Below are positions 21,755-32,708 of a stretch of DNA of 64,000 nucleotides, one piece after another. The stretch comes from Heracleum sosnowskyi (Eukaryota > Streptophyta > Magnoliopsida > Apiales > Apiaceae), in contig CM061236.1 in assembly GCA_030848705.1 (NCBI GenBank), forward strand, positions 62,205,481 to 62,269,480, in the 5' to 3' direction. A model generated the notes under the pieces. It had not been told where the DNA came from and did no database searches. It saw only the letters and a program-made list of their open reading frames with translations. Made by a program: the position numbers and the translations under genes. Positions within the stretch are counted from its first letter, which is position 1. Every line of letters begins with the position of its first letter.

Positions 21755-23583
21755 TTGTTGATCGATATACAGATCAGATCCGGTGTTTTAGACCAAACAT
21801 TCAAGTTCTTAGAATTTTCGGATTTTTTAATTTTCAAAATTTTTATTTCTTGAAATTTTTGAATTTTAAATAATTTGAATTTTATTCTTGAAATATTTTA
21901 TTTTTCAAAAAGTTCGAAATTCTTGGAATATAAAATATTTCATATCCTAAGCCAAGGGTTCTCAAAAGATTGTTAGATTCAAGATTCCTCCGAGCGGTAA
22001 AGATGATTTTAATCTTTTGAAGAAAAAGTTGACCATGTGTTATTCAAACGGAAAATCCCTGAACACGGGAATTGAAGGAAATGGTTGTCTTAATTTAAAG
22101 AAGCTGATTTCAGAACCTACTGAAGAAAATTGTGGAATTTCCTCAAAGGCTTACTCCATAGGATCCCACTAGATTTTCAGATGCAGGAAAGGAAGAAGTT
22201 TCTACGGATACAATTTTTCAAGAGATGTTTAATCAACTCTATTGATTCAGGGATACACAATCACAAAGTGAATTGTACCAATGCTACATTTATCTGCGAA
22301 TCAAAAGAGACTATAAGGAAAGGAATTGAGGAGGTTAGAGACAATGGAATGGACATTCAAATATCTCAGTAACATACATTAATGTTGGAACCTCAGAACA
22401 GAATAGAAGAATTACTAGTAGTTGAATCTTAGGAAGCTCAGGTAGATGAAAGTGACTTGTACACTTCAGAAAACCTTGAGATACTGGACTACAGATCAGT
22501 GTTTCACATGTCAAGGAAGTTTAGTCACATCAGATTCAGAAGGAGTACAAAAGCTACATCCAAGGATCAGGCCTATTTATTCCGAAGCAAAAACTCTTCA
22601 GGATTCAGTTCAAGAGGTAGTTACAAGACTGAGATGGTGACAAAAACAAGATTGATAGTTTCAACTATGATAAGAACTATGTTACAAGAAACTATCAGGG
22701 TTTGCTACACAGTACAAGGAGCCTGACAAACAAAGAAGAATAGGGACTCAGTTAATGAGCTGAAACAAAAGTTGAATGCTTTGTTGAGGAAGCATCAGGA
22801 CAAAACTTATATTGCTTAAGGAAAGAGTTGGGATGGATCAGATGACGAGAAGATCATGGATATCTTGCTTTCATAGCAATCTCTAAAGATGATTCACCTC
22901 ACATATCTCAGGTATCATTTCCTTGAACTTTCTTAAGAAACAACTCTTACTTTTAGGGGTTAAGTTTCTGGCATATAAGACCTTTGTTAAGCTAAGTTTC
23001 AGTATCCCTAGTAGAACAAGATTTGCTCATTTATTCTGAATTGTTTGTTAAGGGATAATCAGTTTAAAAGATGGAAGAATTACCTTTAGTGTCAGTAGAA
23101 TTTGTAGAACACCAAGCTATATCTAAAACTGACTTAGGTAATAGAGAAAGTTAGATGACATACAACAACAGAATGGATTAGATAGAATTAGTGATCTAAT
23201 TGTTAATTCTTTTATTCCATGTGTATTTAGAAAATTATTGAATACTTGTAAATCTACTTGCTACCTGTTACACTTGTGTATATTGGTTAAAGTAGAAAGT
23301 ACTGAATTTTCTAAAATGCCTAATTTGCATATTTCTTATCTACAATGTCATAATGCTGAATGTATGCCATGTATTCTTATTAACATGCCTGATTATCTGA
23401 ATGTCATGAATGCATCTCTTAGTACTTGCATTAATCATAGAAAAAAAACATGTTTAAGAATCACATTAGGGCAAAGACTGCTGGTCAGTCAGAGATAAGA
23501 ATAAGCATGTAAAGGTTGAAGCTGTTGTTACCTCTGTTAAAAGCAAAATCTCTAATCCATCTGGACCCAAGCAAAGAAGTTGG
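21755..23583 (+). pseudogene. gag: Element B gag remnant
   Basis: Only scattered pieces of a Sirevirus gag can be recognised. A KIPPSGKDDFNLLKKK-like start is near 21980. A segment at about 22500-22620 (HMSRKFSHIRFRR) corresponds to A's MARRYPNIRFKRK region. A final KQRSWVP end is at about 23565-23590. Stops and frameshifts separate them and the main CCHC knuckle is not intact. The 64-89 codon frames here are fragments of this remnant rather than genes. No functional capsid can come from this. Confidence 0.65.
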
Positions 23584-23617
23584 GTACCAAGAACTTTTAA
23601 TCCATTTGTGAGTGCAG
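23584..23617 (+). promoter_or_regulatory. Gag/pol junction with TGCAG|GG (element B)
   Basis: TGG|GTACCAAGA, then a T-rich stretch and GTGAGTGCAG|GG. It keeps the same architecture as the other families although the coding sequence on both sides has decayed. Confidence 0.35.
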
Positions 23618-25252
23618 GGCAAATCAGGTTAATCGATTTATATGGTTTCTTGGTCATTACTACTGAAGACATATGATCGAAGAAAGAACTTGCTATCAAA
23701 TGTGATTGAGAAAGATGTTCCGTCAATAATCTTTGGAGATGACAGCAAAGGTTTTCATCACGGGACATGGCTACGTTGGAAAAGGAATGTCATCATGTTT
23801 ACAATAATTGGTATCATTGATAACAACTAATAATTGGAGTCAAGGATAACAATTAGAAGCATCTCTCTTGTTGAAGGATTGAAGCACAATCTTCTAAGTA
23901 TCAGTCAGTTCTGTGATAAAGGCTACAATGTAGATTTCAGAAAGGACAAGTGCTTGATCACCAACAGGAAGGATGAGAAGCTTACTCTACTGGGAGTGAG
24001 AAAAGGAAATTTGTTTATAGCTGACTTAAGTTCTTCCAGTGAAGGAGAAGTTACATGTTTCTATGGAAAGGCATCTTCAGAACAAAGTTGGCTATGGCAC
24101 AAGAAGCTCTCACATTTGAACTTCAAAACTATGAACTCTTTGGTAAAGAGAGAGTTAGTGAGAGGGTTGCCCCTGATGGAATTCAATCAGGAGGGACCAT
24201 GTGAAGCATGTGAAAAAGGGAAGTCAAAGAAAACATCACATAGAAGCAAATAAATGACAAGCATTGCTGAAACATTACAACTGATTCATATGGATTTATT
24301 TGGTGCAGTAAATGTTATGTCACTTTCAAGAAAAAGATATGCATTGGTGATGGTGGATGGCTACTCCAAGTACACGTGGGTTTTGTTCGTACATTCAAAA
24401 GATGAAGCAACACAACTAATCATTGATCACATCAAAAAGATAGAAGTGGAAGCTAAGCTACCTGTATGGAAAATCAGATCAAACAATGGAACTGAATTCA
24501 AGAATGCAGTTCTAAATGATTTCTGTTCAGAGAAAGGAATATCAAGACAGTTTTCAGCACCAAGAACTCCACAACAGAATGGAGTAGTGGAAAGGAAGAA
24601 CATGACCTTGGTTGAAGCAGCAAGGATCATGTTGAATGAATCAAAACTTCCCACTTACTTTTGGGCTGAAGCAGTGAATACAGTTTGCTACACTCAGAAT
24701 CGAACCCTGATTAACAAAGATCATAATAAGACTCCGTATGAGTTAATGGCCAACAAGAAACCAACACTGAAGTTTTTTTTTCATGTGTTTGGTGCAAAGT
24801 GCTTTGTACTAAAAGATGGAGGACATCTAGGCAAGTTTGATGCCAAAGCAGATGAAGGCATTTTTCTGGGCTATTCTCTGGAATCTAAAGCTTACAGGGT
24901 ATATGTGATTGAAGACAAGAAGGTGTTGGAAAGCTTAAATGTAACATTCGACGACACCAAAATATCAGGTCTGCAAACTAGAGGGAACTCTGAATCCTTG
25001 GTATTTGAAAATCTATCAGGAGATCTCTCTGACATAGAGGAAGAACCTGAAGTTGTTCCCGGTGATAATAATAATCATGATGATAATGATTCTGGACCAA
25101 GTGGTGACAGTGATGGAGATCCTCAAACTTCTACAGGATCCACTAGTCAATTAACAGAATCAACAGATCACACCGTCAACAACTCAGGGGGAGCAGGAGA
25201 AGGATCAATTAGTCAGATCAACACCACAATGAAAATCAAGAGGAAACTTTAA
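23618..25252 (+). pseudogene. pol: Element B pol, protease-integrase remnant
   Basis: The protease active-site region (about 23630-23830) is scrambled by indels. A frame at 23834-24253 holds the GLKHNLLSISQF and LWHKKLSHLN preintegrase region and ends in TAA. The same frame reopens at 24254-25252 through the integrase core: HMDLFGAV, then RSNNGTEF where the second catalytic Asp is replaced by Asn, then QQNGVVERKN. The linker holds CTCAGGGGGAGCAGG at 25184-25198. With no protease, a nonsense codon and a catalytic substitution, B cannot integrate itself. Confidence 0.85.
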
Positions 25253-26760
25253 GAACACATCTGTCAAGACAAAGGGTTTAGATTCAAGATCATTCCTGAT
25301 GTCTAGTTCTTAGTGATCCTAGTGGTGGAGTGAAGACTGGAGCTATAGAGTATGAATGATTATTTCCTTGGTTTTCTTTCTGAAGAAGAAACTAGGAAAG
25401 TTAAAGAAGCTCTGATAGATCCAGATTGGGTGATTGCATAGCAAGATGAACTCAATCAATTCTAAAGGCAGATTGTATGGAAGCTGGTATCTAGACCAAA
25501 TAACAGAGTTGTAATTGGTACAAGGATAACCAGAAGTTTACTGGATGACAATGGCATTGTTATGAGGGACAAGGTCAAACTGGATGCTAGGTTACTATCA
25601 GGAAGCAGTATCTAACAAGAAGCACCAGTGACGAGACTTGAGGATATCAGGATATATCTAGCACCTGCTGCATATTCAAACTTTAATATCTATATGGTGA
25701 ATATGATCAAGTGCACTCCTGATTGGTGAGATAGTAGAAGAAGTCAATGTACAACTTCTCTTCAAGATCACAACAGGTTGGTATGAACTAGTATCAATAC
25801 TCAAACAATCGTCAAAGACATGGTATGTCACTCTAACTGAACTTTTGCAGAATGTGAATTTATTAGAGTCGTCATATATATATATAACTCTCTATATCTT
25901 AAGGCACAAACATAATGTCATATATGTGCAGTGATATCATGATTATATTATATGTTGGTCTACTAACGAAAACTTGTGCAAGAAATTTGCCAAGTCAATG
26001 CAAAGTATGTACAAGATGAGTATGTTGGGAAAGTTGCAATTCTTTTTGGAATTACTTTGAGCAATCCAAAAGAATAATTCTTTTAGGAGCACAAGTAAGC
26101 CAAAAGAGTGACGGCAATAAAAGTAAGTCAAGAATCTTTTGAATGTGCACAATTGGGAAGATTCTAGACATGCCAAGACTCCCTGCCAACAGTAGCCACT
26201 CAAGCTTGATCAGGACAAATCAGGTAAAAGACAGAAATGACAAGCTAGAGAGGTATGATCATCTCATTAACTTATTAGCTGTAAGTTGACCAAACATATT
26301 TTATTCTCAAGTTGCCAATGTGCAAGGTTCCAAGTGGATTTCAGAAAATCTAGTCTTATAGCTATTAACATGATTTTTAGATATCTTAAGGGAATACCAA
26401 ATCTCGGTATATGGTACCCTAAAGATACTTGTTAACATGTTTAGCTATATAGATATAAAATACGCAGGTTGTAAGAAAGACAGGAGAAGCATCTCTGGAA
26501 GCTGTCAACCCAAATTACAGGAGAAGCATCTCTAGAAGCTGTCAACTTCGTGGAGGAAGATTGATTTCTTGAAATAACTTCATCTCTAACAACTCTGTGG
26601 AACACTCCACGACAATGCACCTTGACACCAGGTATCATTTCATTCGAGAGCATGTCTTCAATTCATAGAGTAACTTGCAGACACGTTTACTAAATCACTT
26701 GTTATGTTAAATTTTCAAGACTGGTTTATAAACTTGGGATATTAGTTATTGCACATTATT
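25253..26760 (+). pseudogene. pol: Element B RT/RNase H remnant
   Basis: Short pieces in different frames correspond to RT and RNase H: a SQLRWP-like DPDWVIA segment near 25420, a degraded palm region at about 25640-25960, a YLKGIPNLGIWYP-like RNase H start near 26380, and a SGSCQ-like piece near 26490, which is locally duplicated. There is a short TA run at 25877-25890. No frame is long enough to encode an enzyme and the YVDD motif is not intact. Confidence 0.6.
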
Positions 26761-27439
26761 TGAAAATCCCATCTGCAAGAAATTCTTAAAATAAGCTCAC
26801 AAGTATTAAGTTGTCCATAGTTTAAGGACTTGTGAATTTATTTAACATCCAGTCCTCGCGTTAATAATTAAGTACTAATATCTAACTCATAGATATTTAG
26901 TATTTATTTATTTACTTATTTTATTTAATTTGAATTATGAAAATTGAAGCAGTTCAATATCTTATTTGCTCCATAATTTAAAATACATAAAATAAATATG
27001 CAGCATAATTTATTGGATTTTAATTGGCTTATATCAGTTAATGATATTTAGTCAATTTTATTCTAAGAAAATTGTGATATTTTTGTTAACTGTGAATTTA
27101 AATGAATATCTGATTTGAAAAAGTTCACAGAAAACAGAAAACAAAAGGTTGGTTTTAAAACTGGTAACAGCTTTAAAATTAATCAGCAGCAAAATCTATC
27201 GAAAAAGGAATTTTGATAGTTTTCTGAGTAGTTGATAAAAAGTATCGAAAGCAATTTTCGATGGTTTTTGTTAAAGAAAAGAAAACTTATCGAAGAAAAG
27301 TCTCGATAGCTTTTGAAATTGGAAATGAAATCTATCGAAAGAATTCAATTCTTTAATATTCGAATTTCTCGATAGTTTTCAGAAAAGTACAACTTCTCGA
27401 TAGTTCATTTTGAAAACTATCGAACGTGAGATGTCATAA
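26761..27439 (+). other. Element B pol-ORF2 spacer rich in the TCGATAGTTT word
   Basis: An AT-rich half is followed (27190-27430) by about nine copies of TATCGAAA or TCGATAGTTT in both orientations. They include a perfect 12-bp inverted pair TCGATAGTTTTC (27369-27380) and GAAAACTATCGA (27412-27423). No gene. Confidence 0.7.
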
Positions 27440-28285
27440 ATGGACATAGATCCAGAGCCCTCAGTGGCCATTCCTGACCAGGAGGTTGAAAACCAACAGC
27501 CTCTAACCACGGTCATAGAGCCTTTGAAAGAAACAAATGAAACAACAACAGAAACTCCTACCCCTACTATACCACCCACTCAAATAACTGAGAGTGTAGA
27601 GGGAGTCAGTGCCAAAGTAGCACCAAATAAGGAGATAAACCATTCAACAACAGCTTTGCCTTCCTCTAAAAGGAGAAAACTAGAAAATGAGGCAACTGTT
27701 GAAACTTCATTACCTTCTTTCACCGAGCCTCTAACAGATTTTTCTGAAACTGATTGGGCAGTGATAACCAAAGCTATATCTGAACCCCTACCCCAAACAG
27801 AAAAAGGAAAATTGACGGAAGCAACTAGTTCTCCGACCATATTACGGTCAGGACCACCGGTTGAAGGTTCTTTACTGAACCAAGAGTCTTCACAGACGTT
27901 GAGAGAAGGTTTTGACCCAAATGCACAATCTAAAAGGTCATTGCCTAACTCCCCAGATGGAACATATCTGGATCCTGCGGGTACCGGGTCTGACATAGGT
28001 GCAGATCGGCAACTTGGTAACAATGAATCAATTTCATTTGAGGAGTTACCTGAGGATATGTCTGCAAAGACTTCAGAGGGAGTTTCAGGGCCTCTGTTTT
28101 CAATAGAGCCTGATTCCAACCCCCCAGAGATTCAAACTCCGGATCCTATTAAGGAAAGATCATCGCAAGATGATCAACAACTTGGTTTGACCAAGGACGG
28201 GGATTTGCGAAATCCCATTGCACCACCAGTGACCTCCTTAAGGATGGCTATGGTGATTTTCCTTGCAGGTACATTTGGATGCTGA
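27440..28285 (+). CDS. Element B reduced second ORF (ORF2-like, unknown function)
   Basis: A 281-residue frame is rich in Pro, Ser, Thr and acidic residues. It has no predicted membrane segment, signal peptide or cysteine motif that I can see. One basic patch (SKRRKLE, about residue 75) could be a nuclear localisation signal. It sits where ORF2 lies in A and C and resembles the disordered middle of A's ORF2 in composition (repeated PIKE/SSQ/TQE stretches), but the N-terminal globular domain and C-terminal coiled coils of ORF2 are absent. It is either a truncated ORF2 remnant or a chance-open low-complexity frame. Confidence 0.45.
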   Translation: MDIDPEPSVAIPDQEVENQQPLTTVIEPLKETNETTTETPTPTIPPTQITESVEGVSAKVAPNKEINHSTTALPSSKRRKLENEATVETSLPSFTEPLTDFSETDWAVITKAISEPLPQTEKGKLTEATSSPTILRSGPPVEGSLLNQESSQTLREGFDPNAQSKRSLPNSPDGTYLDPAGTGSDIGADRQLGNNESISFEELPEDMSAKTSEGVSGPLFSIEPDSNPPEIQTPDPIKERSSQDDQQLGLTKDGDLRNPIAPPVTSLRMAMVIFLAGTFGC

Positions 28286-29329
28286 AGCTCTGAGAGATAA
28301 GAGTGAAACACTAGTGAGGTACACGAAACAGAATCACACACTCACAGTGAGGAAGAAAGAGAAACAACAAATCCCATTCCCTATCCCTTGAACTTGGTTC
28401 GTAATGTTTTACCTTTAAAGACCTAACAGTTGAGACCTCATTTCGGGACCTAACATTTGGTTGTTTTAGGGCCCTAAAAAGTGTGATCTACCAGTTGGGA
28501 GGTATAAGGAAGATGTCGGGAAATTTGGTTCATAGGACGATCGACGGTGAAGCCATCTTGCAGTATTTAAAGGGCACAGTTGATCAGACTACATATTACT
28601 ACTTCTTTTCTAACAGATGCTACATGAGAATTCCTTCAAGCCCAGAAAAACTTCTTTTCTTAACTAAGGGGGAGAAATGAGTTATAATCAGATTATTGGA
28701 GGATTCCTCAACTAAGGGGGAGAAGTGGTAAGAAAAAGTAGAGGTACACCACACCACAATTCTATTGATCTTTCAACTATTGGGGAGAGACTACGAGGAG
28801 AAGTGATAGATTTCCTAGAAGACGGAGAAGTGGTATTGGTTCACCACTGTTCTAATAAGGGGAGCAACTGTATTCCATAGTGGGAGGAGTTGTATTCCAA
28901 ATGAGGAGAAGCAAGGGAGATATGTGCTTTTCAGAAAAGGAAATATGGTTGTACAATAGAAGCCGCTGAACTCCGAATGGAGAGAAGTGGAGAGGTATAC
29001 TTCAGTAAGTGGTAGACAAAGACATATTCATTACCACTGAAGAATCTCGAGAAGCTGCTAATGATTACTTCAAGACTGAGAAGGATTATTTGGCAGAGAT
29101 TTAAAGAACCAAAGAAATGAAGATGAGTTACTACATGAATATCAGTTCAGTCCTAAAAGAACAATCATCTATCATTTCAGTTTGAACAAGAAATCTGGAA
29201 ATGAAGAATTTGATCCAGAAAACTAGTAGCATTATTTACAAGTCTCGGGTAATCACTTTTTCTACTTGTTAGTTGAGTTATCCTCTCTATAATTTGTTTG
29301 TTAGGTTTAACAATCAAATAGGGGGAGAT
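28286..29329 (+). other. Element B 3' untranslated region with multiple PPT-like tracts
   Basis: The tract ACTAAGGGGGAGAA occurs at about 28663 and 28711, with weaker purine runs (TTGGGGAGAG, AAGGGGAGCAA, GTGGGAGGAG) to about 28990. The functional PPT AATAGGGGGAGA is at 29317-29328, abutting the 3' LTR. Multiple PPTs before the 3' LTR are a known Sirevirus trait. A 65-codon frame at 28483-28680 includes an LKGTVDQTTYYYF stretch but is not a convincing gene. Confidence 0.65.
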
Positions 29330-31234
29330 TGTTGGTGAGATCACAAGGCAGTATGAACAGGAAGACGTGATAACTCAACACTAGAACATGACAGGTAAAT
29401 AATACTACGCCTACACAGAAATCAGGAAGAAATGAATACAAGGCAAATACAAAGAATCAAAACATTAGATAGATCTTTGAAGTCTACTACAGGTCACTGA
29501 AAGAAGTTCATTAACATGTTCATGCCTCAGTGAAGAATAAGGTTTGAAGACTTTCAAGGTTTCAGAAGGTGTGTAGATTCAGTATAAGTGCCACAAGAAG
29601 ATTTCAGTGTATTAGCATTGATTGTGTTATAGACAGTGTTCGAAGCATAGGAATCTTGTTCAATTGAATACAGGGTAAAGACAAAGGTTAAAGAAGATAG
29701 CTACAGTCTTGAAGTTATACTCACTGAAAGAAGTTCATTTATATGTTCGAGCGTCAGTGAAGAACAGAGAATGAAGTATTCAAGATAGTAGTAGCAATGA
29801 AGACGTTGTCTAAAGTACCAGGAAGGATTCCAGTGAAAGTGCGTTGTTTATTGACAATCTATGTTCGAAGCAATTTGGACTGCTACCGACTTATCAATTG
29901 GAATGCAATGAAGATGTGAAGATTCAATTGAGTGTTAGGCTTCAACACATATGAAGAAGATCAACACATTTATTCTACAGAAAGAATTGATGAAGTCCTA
30001 CATGATAATTCCAGAAAATATCAAGCAGATTAACAAGAATTATCAATGTTGAAGAAAACCATGAGAAGCTAAATTGTCGAAAGGAAAATCGTATAGTCAA
30101 AAGGTGTTAAGTGTACAAAAGTTGAAACCTCAATTAAGGAACTGCAAGAAAGGAAACTTGAAGGTTTAAGTGTTGACCAACCAAACCTTTGGTACTAAAC
30201 TGGACATTGACAAGGTTGGCCAAAAACCACTTCGATGGTTTTTGGTTGGTTCGATGGTTTTTCAAAAAGCTTCGATAGTTTTTGTTCGATAGTTTTTTGT
30301 GGGTTCACACTGGAGCCAGTTCAGCTTTGTTGGAGCCAAGATTTTTGACTACTTCGATACTTTTAATGCTCCGATAGTTTATGAAAGTTATTTTATAAAC
30401 TTAAATAAATTTATTTTAAACTTTTAATTAAGTTTATTATAAATTTAAAATAAGTTTATTTAATAAATTTATTAAAACTAAAAAGGAGTATTTCGATAGT
30501 TTATGAAATTTATTTTATAAACTTGAAATAAATTTATTTTACACTTATTAATTAAGTTTATTATAAATTTAAAATAAGTTTACTTAATAAATTTATTAAA
30601 ACTATTGAATGGTTTTAAGATAATTTGGTTCGATAGTTTTTTTCTATAGCATGAAGAATTGAGTGGACACAACTCAAAAAGTAGTGTTCGATAGTTTTCT
30701 TTTGAAAACTATAAAAGTCTACACATCTGAAGCAGAAGACATTATTGAAGAGTACTTCTTCTGTTCTTCATCTTCTTCGACGAAGTGAAGAAATACAGGG
30801 AGAGACAGAGAAGGAGACAATTATTTTATACCTGAACTTCTCACCGGGGAAACGTTATAATGCCCAAACTTTGTTCAATCTTAAGGGCCATTATAAAGTT
30901 TCTCCGGTAGTTAAATCCTTTAGACAAACAAATAGATACAAACATTGTTTAGGATTTAATTTGTTCAATCTTTGTAGAAGCAAGAACAAATTGTTCTTGG
31001 AAGCCGGTAAATTTATTTACTGGGTGTAGCACCCCTTCAAGATTTATATATCGAATATAATTCTTGGAAAATCTTGTGTTATTATTTCCATGTCCGAATT
31101 ACTATTCACCCTCAAGAACACGAACCCACTACAAGAACACTAGTTTAATTATCTGCAAAAGATTCGAAAGAATTTTTTATAATTAGTGAGTATCGTATTC
31201 AACCCCCCCTTCTACGATACTTCAGGACCTAACA
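29330..31234 (+). repeat. Element B 3' LTR
   Basis: It starts TGTTGGTGAGATC after the PPT and ends GGACCTAACA before the AAGAG duplication. It differs from the 5' LTR at about ten positions that I can see (for example GAAGATGTG to GAAGGTGTG and CTGCCGAC to CTACCGAC), plus one C in the C-tract. Confidence 0.95.
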
Positions 31235-31995
31235 AAGAGTCATCTCCAGCAAAAACTCCTATGTCTACTGCAATCAAGCTAGATGAAGATAAGAAAGGCA
31301 AGAGAGTTGACATCAAGGTCTATAGAGGAATGGTTGGATCTCTACTCTATCTCACAGCTAGCAGGCCAGACATCATGTTTGCCACTTGTCTCTGTGCAAG
31401 GTTCCAGTCTGATCCCAAGGAATCTCACATGATGGCTATCAAAAGAATCTTCAAGTATCTGAAAGGGACTCCTAATCTTGGGCTATGGTATCCAAAAGGC
31501 ACTGGGTTCAACCTGGTTGGCTACACAGACTCTGATTATGCTGGATGCAGAATTGACAGGAAGAGCACCTCTGGAAGCTGCCAATTCTTAGGTCAAAGGT
31601 TAGTGTCCTGGTTCAGTAAGAAACAACAATCCACAGCAACATCCACAGCTGAGGCTGAATATATTGCTACTGGAAGTTGTTGTGCTCAATTGCTTTGGAT
31701 TAGAAATCAACTCATGGATTATGGACTAGTGTTAGAACACATTCCTCTGATGTGTGACAATACTAGTGCAATATCCATAGTTGCCAATCCTGTTAATCAT
31801 TCTACTACAAAGCACATTGAGATAAGGTACCATTTCATTAGGGAACATGTTGCAAATGGTACCATAGAAGTCTCTTATGTTCCTACTGAGAAACAATTAG
31901 CTGACATATTCACTAAACCTCTAAATGAAGCTGTTTTCAACAGACTTGTGAGTGAAATTGGAATGATCAATCCTTCATTTAGCTGTTCTAAGTAA
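31235..31995 (+). pseudogene. pol: Element A pol, 3' part (RT end, RNase H)
   Basis: This resumes A's pol in the correct phase after the B insertion. It is fully open: the RT thumb/connection region (YRGMVGSLLYLTASRPDIMFA), RNase H GYTDSDYAGC, STAEAEYIATGSCCAQ, CDNTSAISIV, and the closing KHIEIRYHFIREHV and QLADIFTKPL motifs. It ends at TAA 31993-31995. It is listed as a pseudogene only because it is severed from the rest of pol. Confidence 0.9.
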
Positions 31996-32708
31996 ATATG
32001 CTAGTTAATTGTTGTAGTAGTAAATTTTCACTGTATTTGAATGCTCTATTCATATGGAGTGAAAATTAGCTGAGATATGATTTATAAATATTTCAGTATT
32101 TTACTGCATATTTTTCAAATCATACTTTTCTGAGAAGTTATGAGCTTTTAAGATATCTCTACATAGGTGATCTTGAGAGTTCACGACTTAGTTCAAATCA
32201 AACAGACTTATATCGCAAACTGTTAAAATTGTGAGACTTTGCGATATAGTTCATTTCATGAGTTTGCGACATAGTTCATTTTATGACTTCGCGACTTAGA
32301 ATAACTATATCGACAAGTCTCCATATTTGACAGAATTTTGATTTAAATTTATTTTATTTCAATTTTTGATTTAAGTCTGACAAAATACTTAAAAATTTCA
32401 AAAAGAGAGTTTTAGACAGAGTATTTTCACTATATCGCAAAGTCATCCAAATTCTTTTATCCTCAAGACTTTGCGACATAGGTCAATTCAGGACTCTGCG
32501 ATATACTTTGCAAGACTTTGCGGTACAGGCCATTTTGAGACTTCGCGACATACAATTAGTCTGTACATATTCATAACTCCATATCGCAGTGTCTCTATCA
32601 TATAGATACTCTTTTCTAACCGTTCACAACTTTTCATCTTGTCTACTACTCTCAATTCTCAAACCTAAACTCAAATTTTCTACTCTCTTCTTCACTCTCA
32701 ATCTCGAA
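31996..32708 (+). promoter_or_regulatory. Element A pol-ORF2 spacer: family words, hairpins, putative ORF2 promoter
   Basis: The first 600 bp carry at least ten copies of the family-A word (GACTTTGCGACATAG, TATATCGCAAA and variants). The word is the reverse complement of the LTR repeat word. A perfect 11-bp inverted pair lies at 32209-32219 and 32238-32248. Next come TATAGATA (32601), corresponding to an intact TATAAATA in copy A2, and a roughly 100-bp CT-rich leader up to ATGGC at 32709. Layout suggests a separate ORF2 transcript. Confidence 0.5.

Larger units (their letters stand above)
19835..31234 (+). mobile_element. Element B: recent Sirevirus insertion with a decayed interior
   Basis: LTRs at 19835-21740 and 29330-31234 are nearly identical (about ten differences seen by eye over 1.9 kb). 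They are flanked by AAGAG on both sides (19830-19834 and 31235-31239). It interrupts A's RT in the same orientation. The interior keeps the Sirevirus order but gag is unreadable, protease is lost, integrase carries a catalytic change, RT and RNase H are fragments, and ORF2 is reduced. LTR youth with this degree of internal decay implies a non-autonomous element mobilised in trans. Confidence 0.95.

Noticed and set aside
27580..28119. 179-codon minus-strand frame opposite B's reduced ORF2
   Set aside because: No promoter, leader or polyadenylation signals like those of the D antisense gene; probably a shadow of the Ser/Pro-rich frame.
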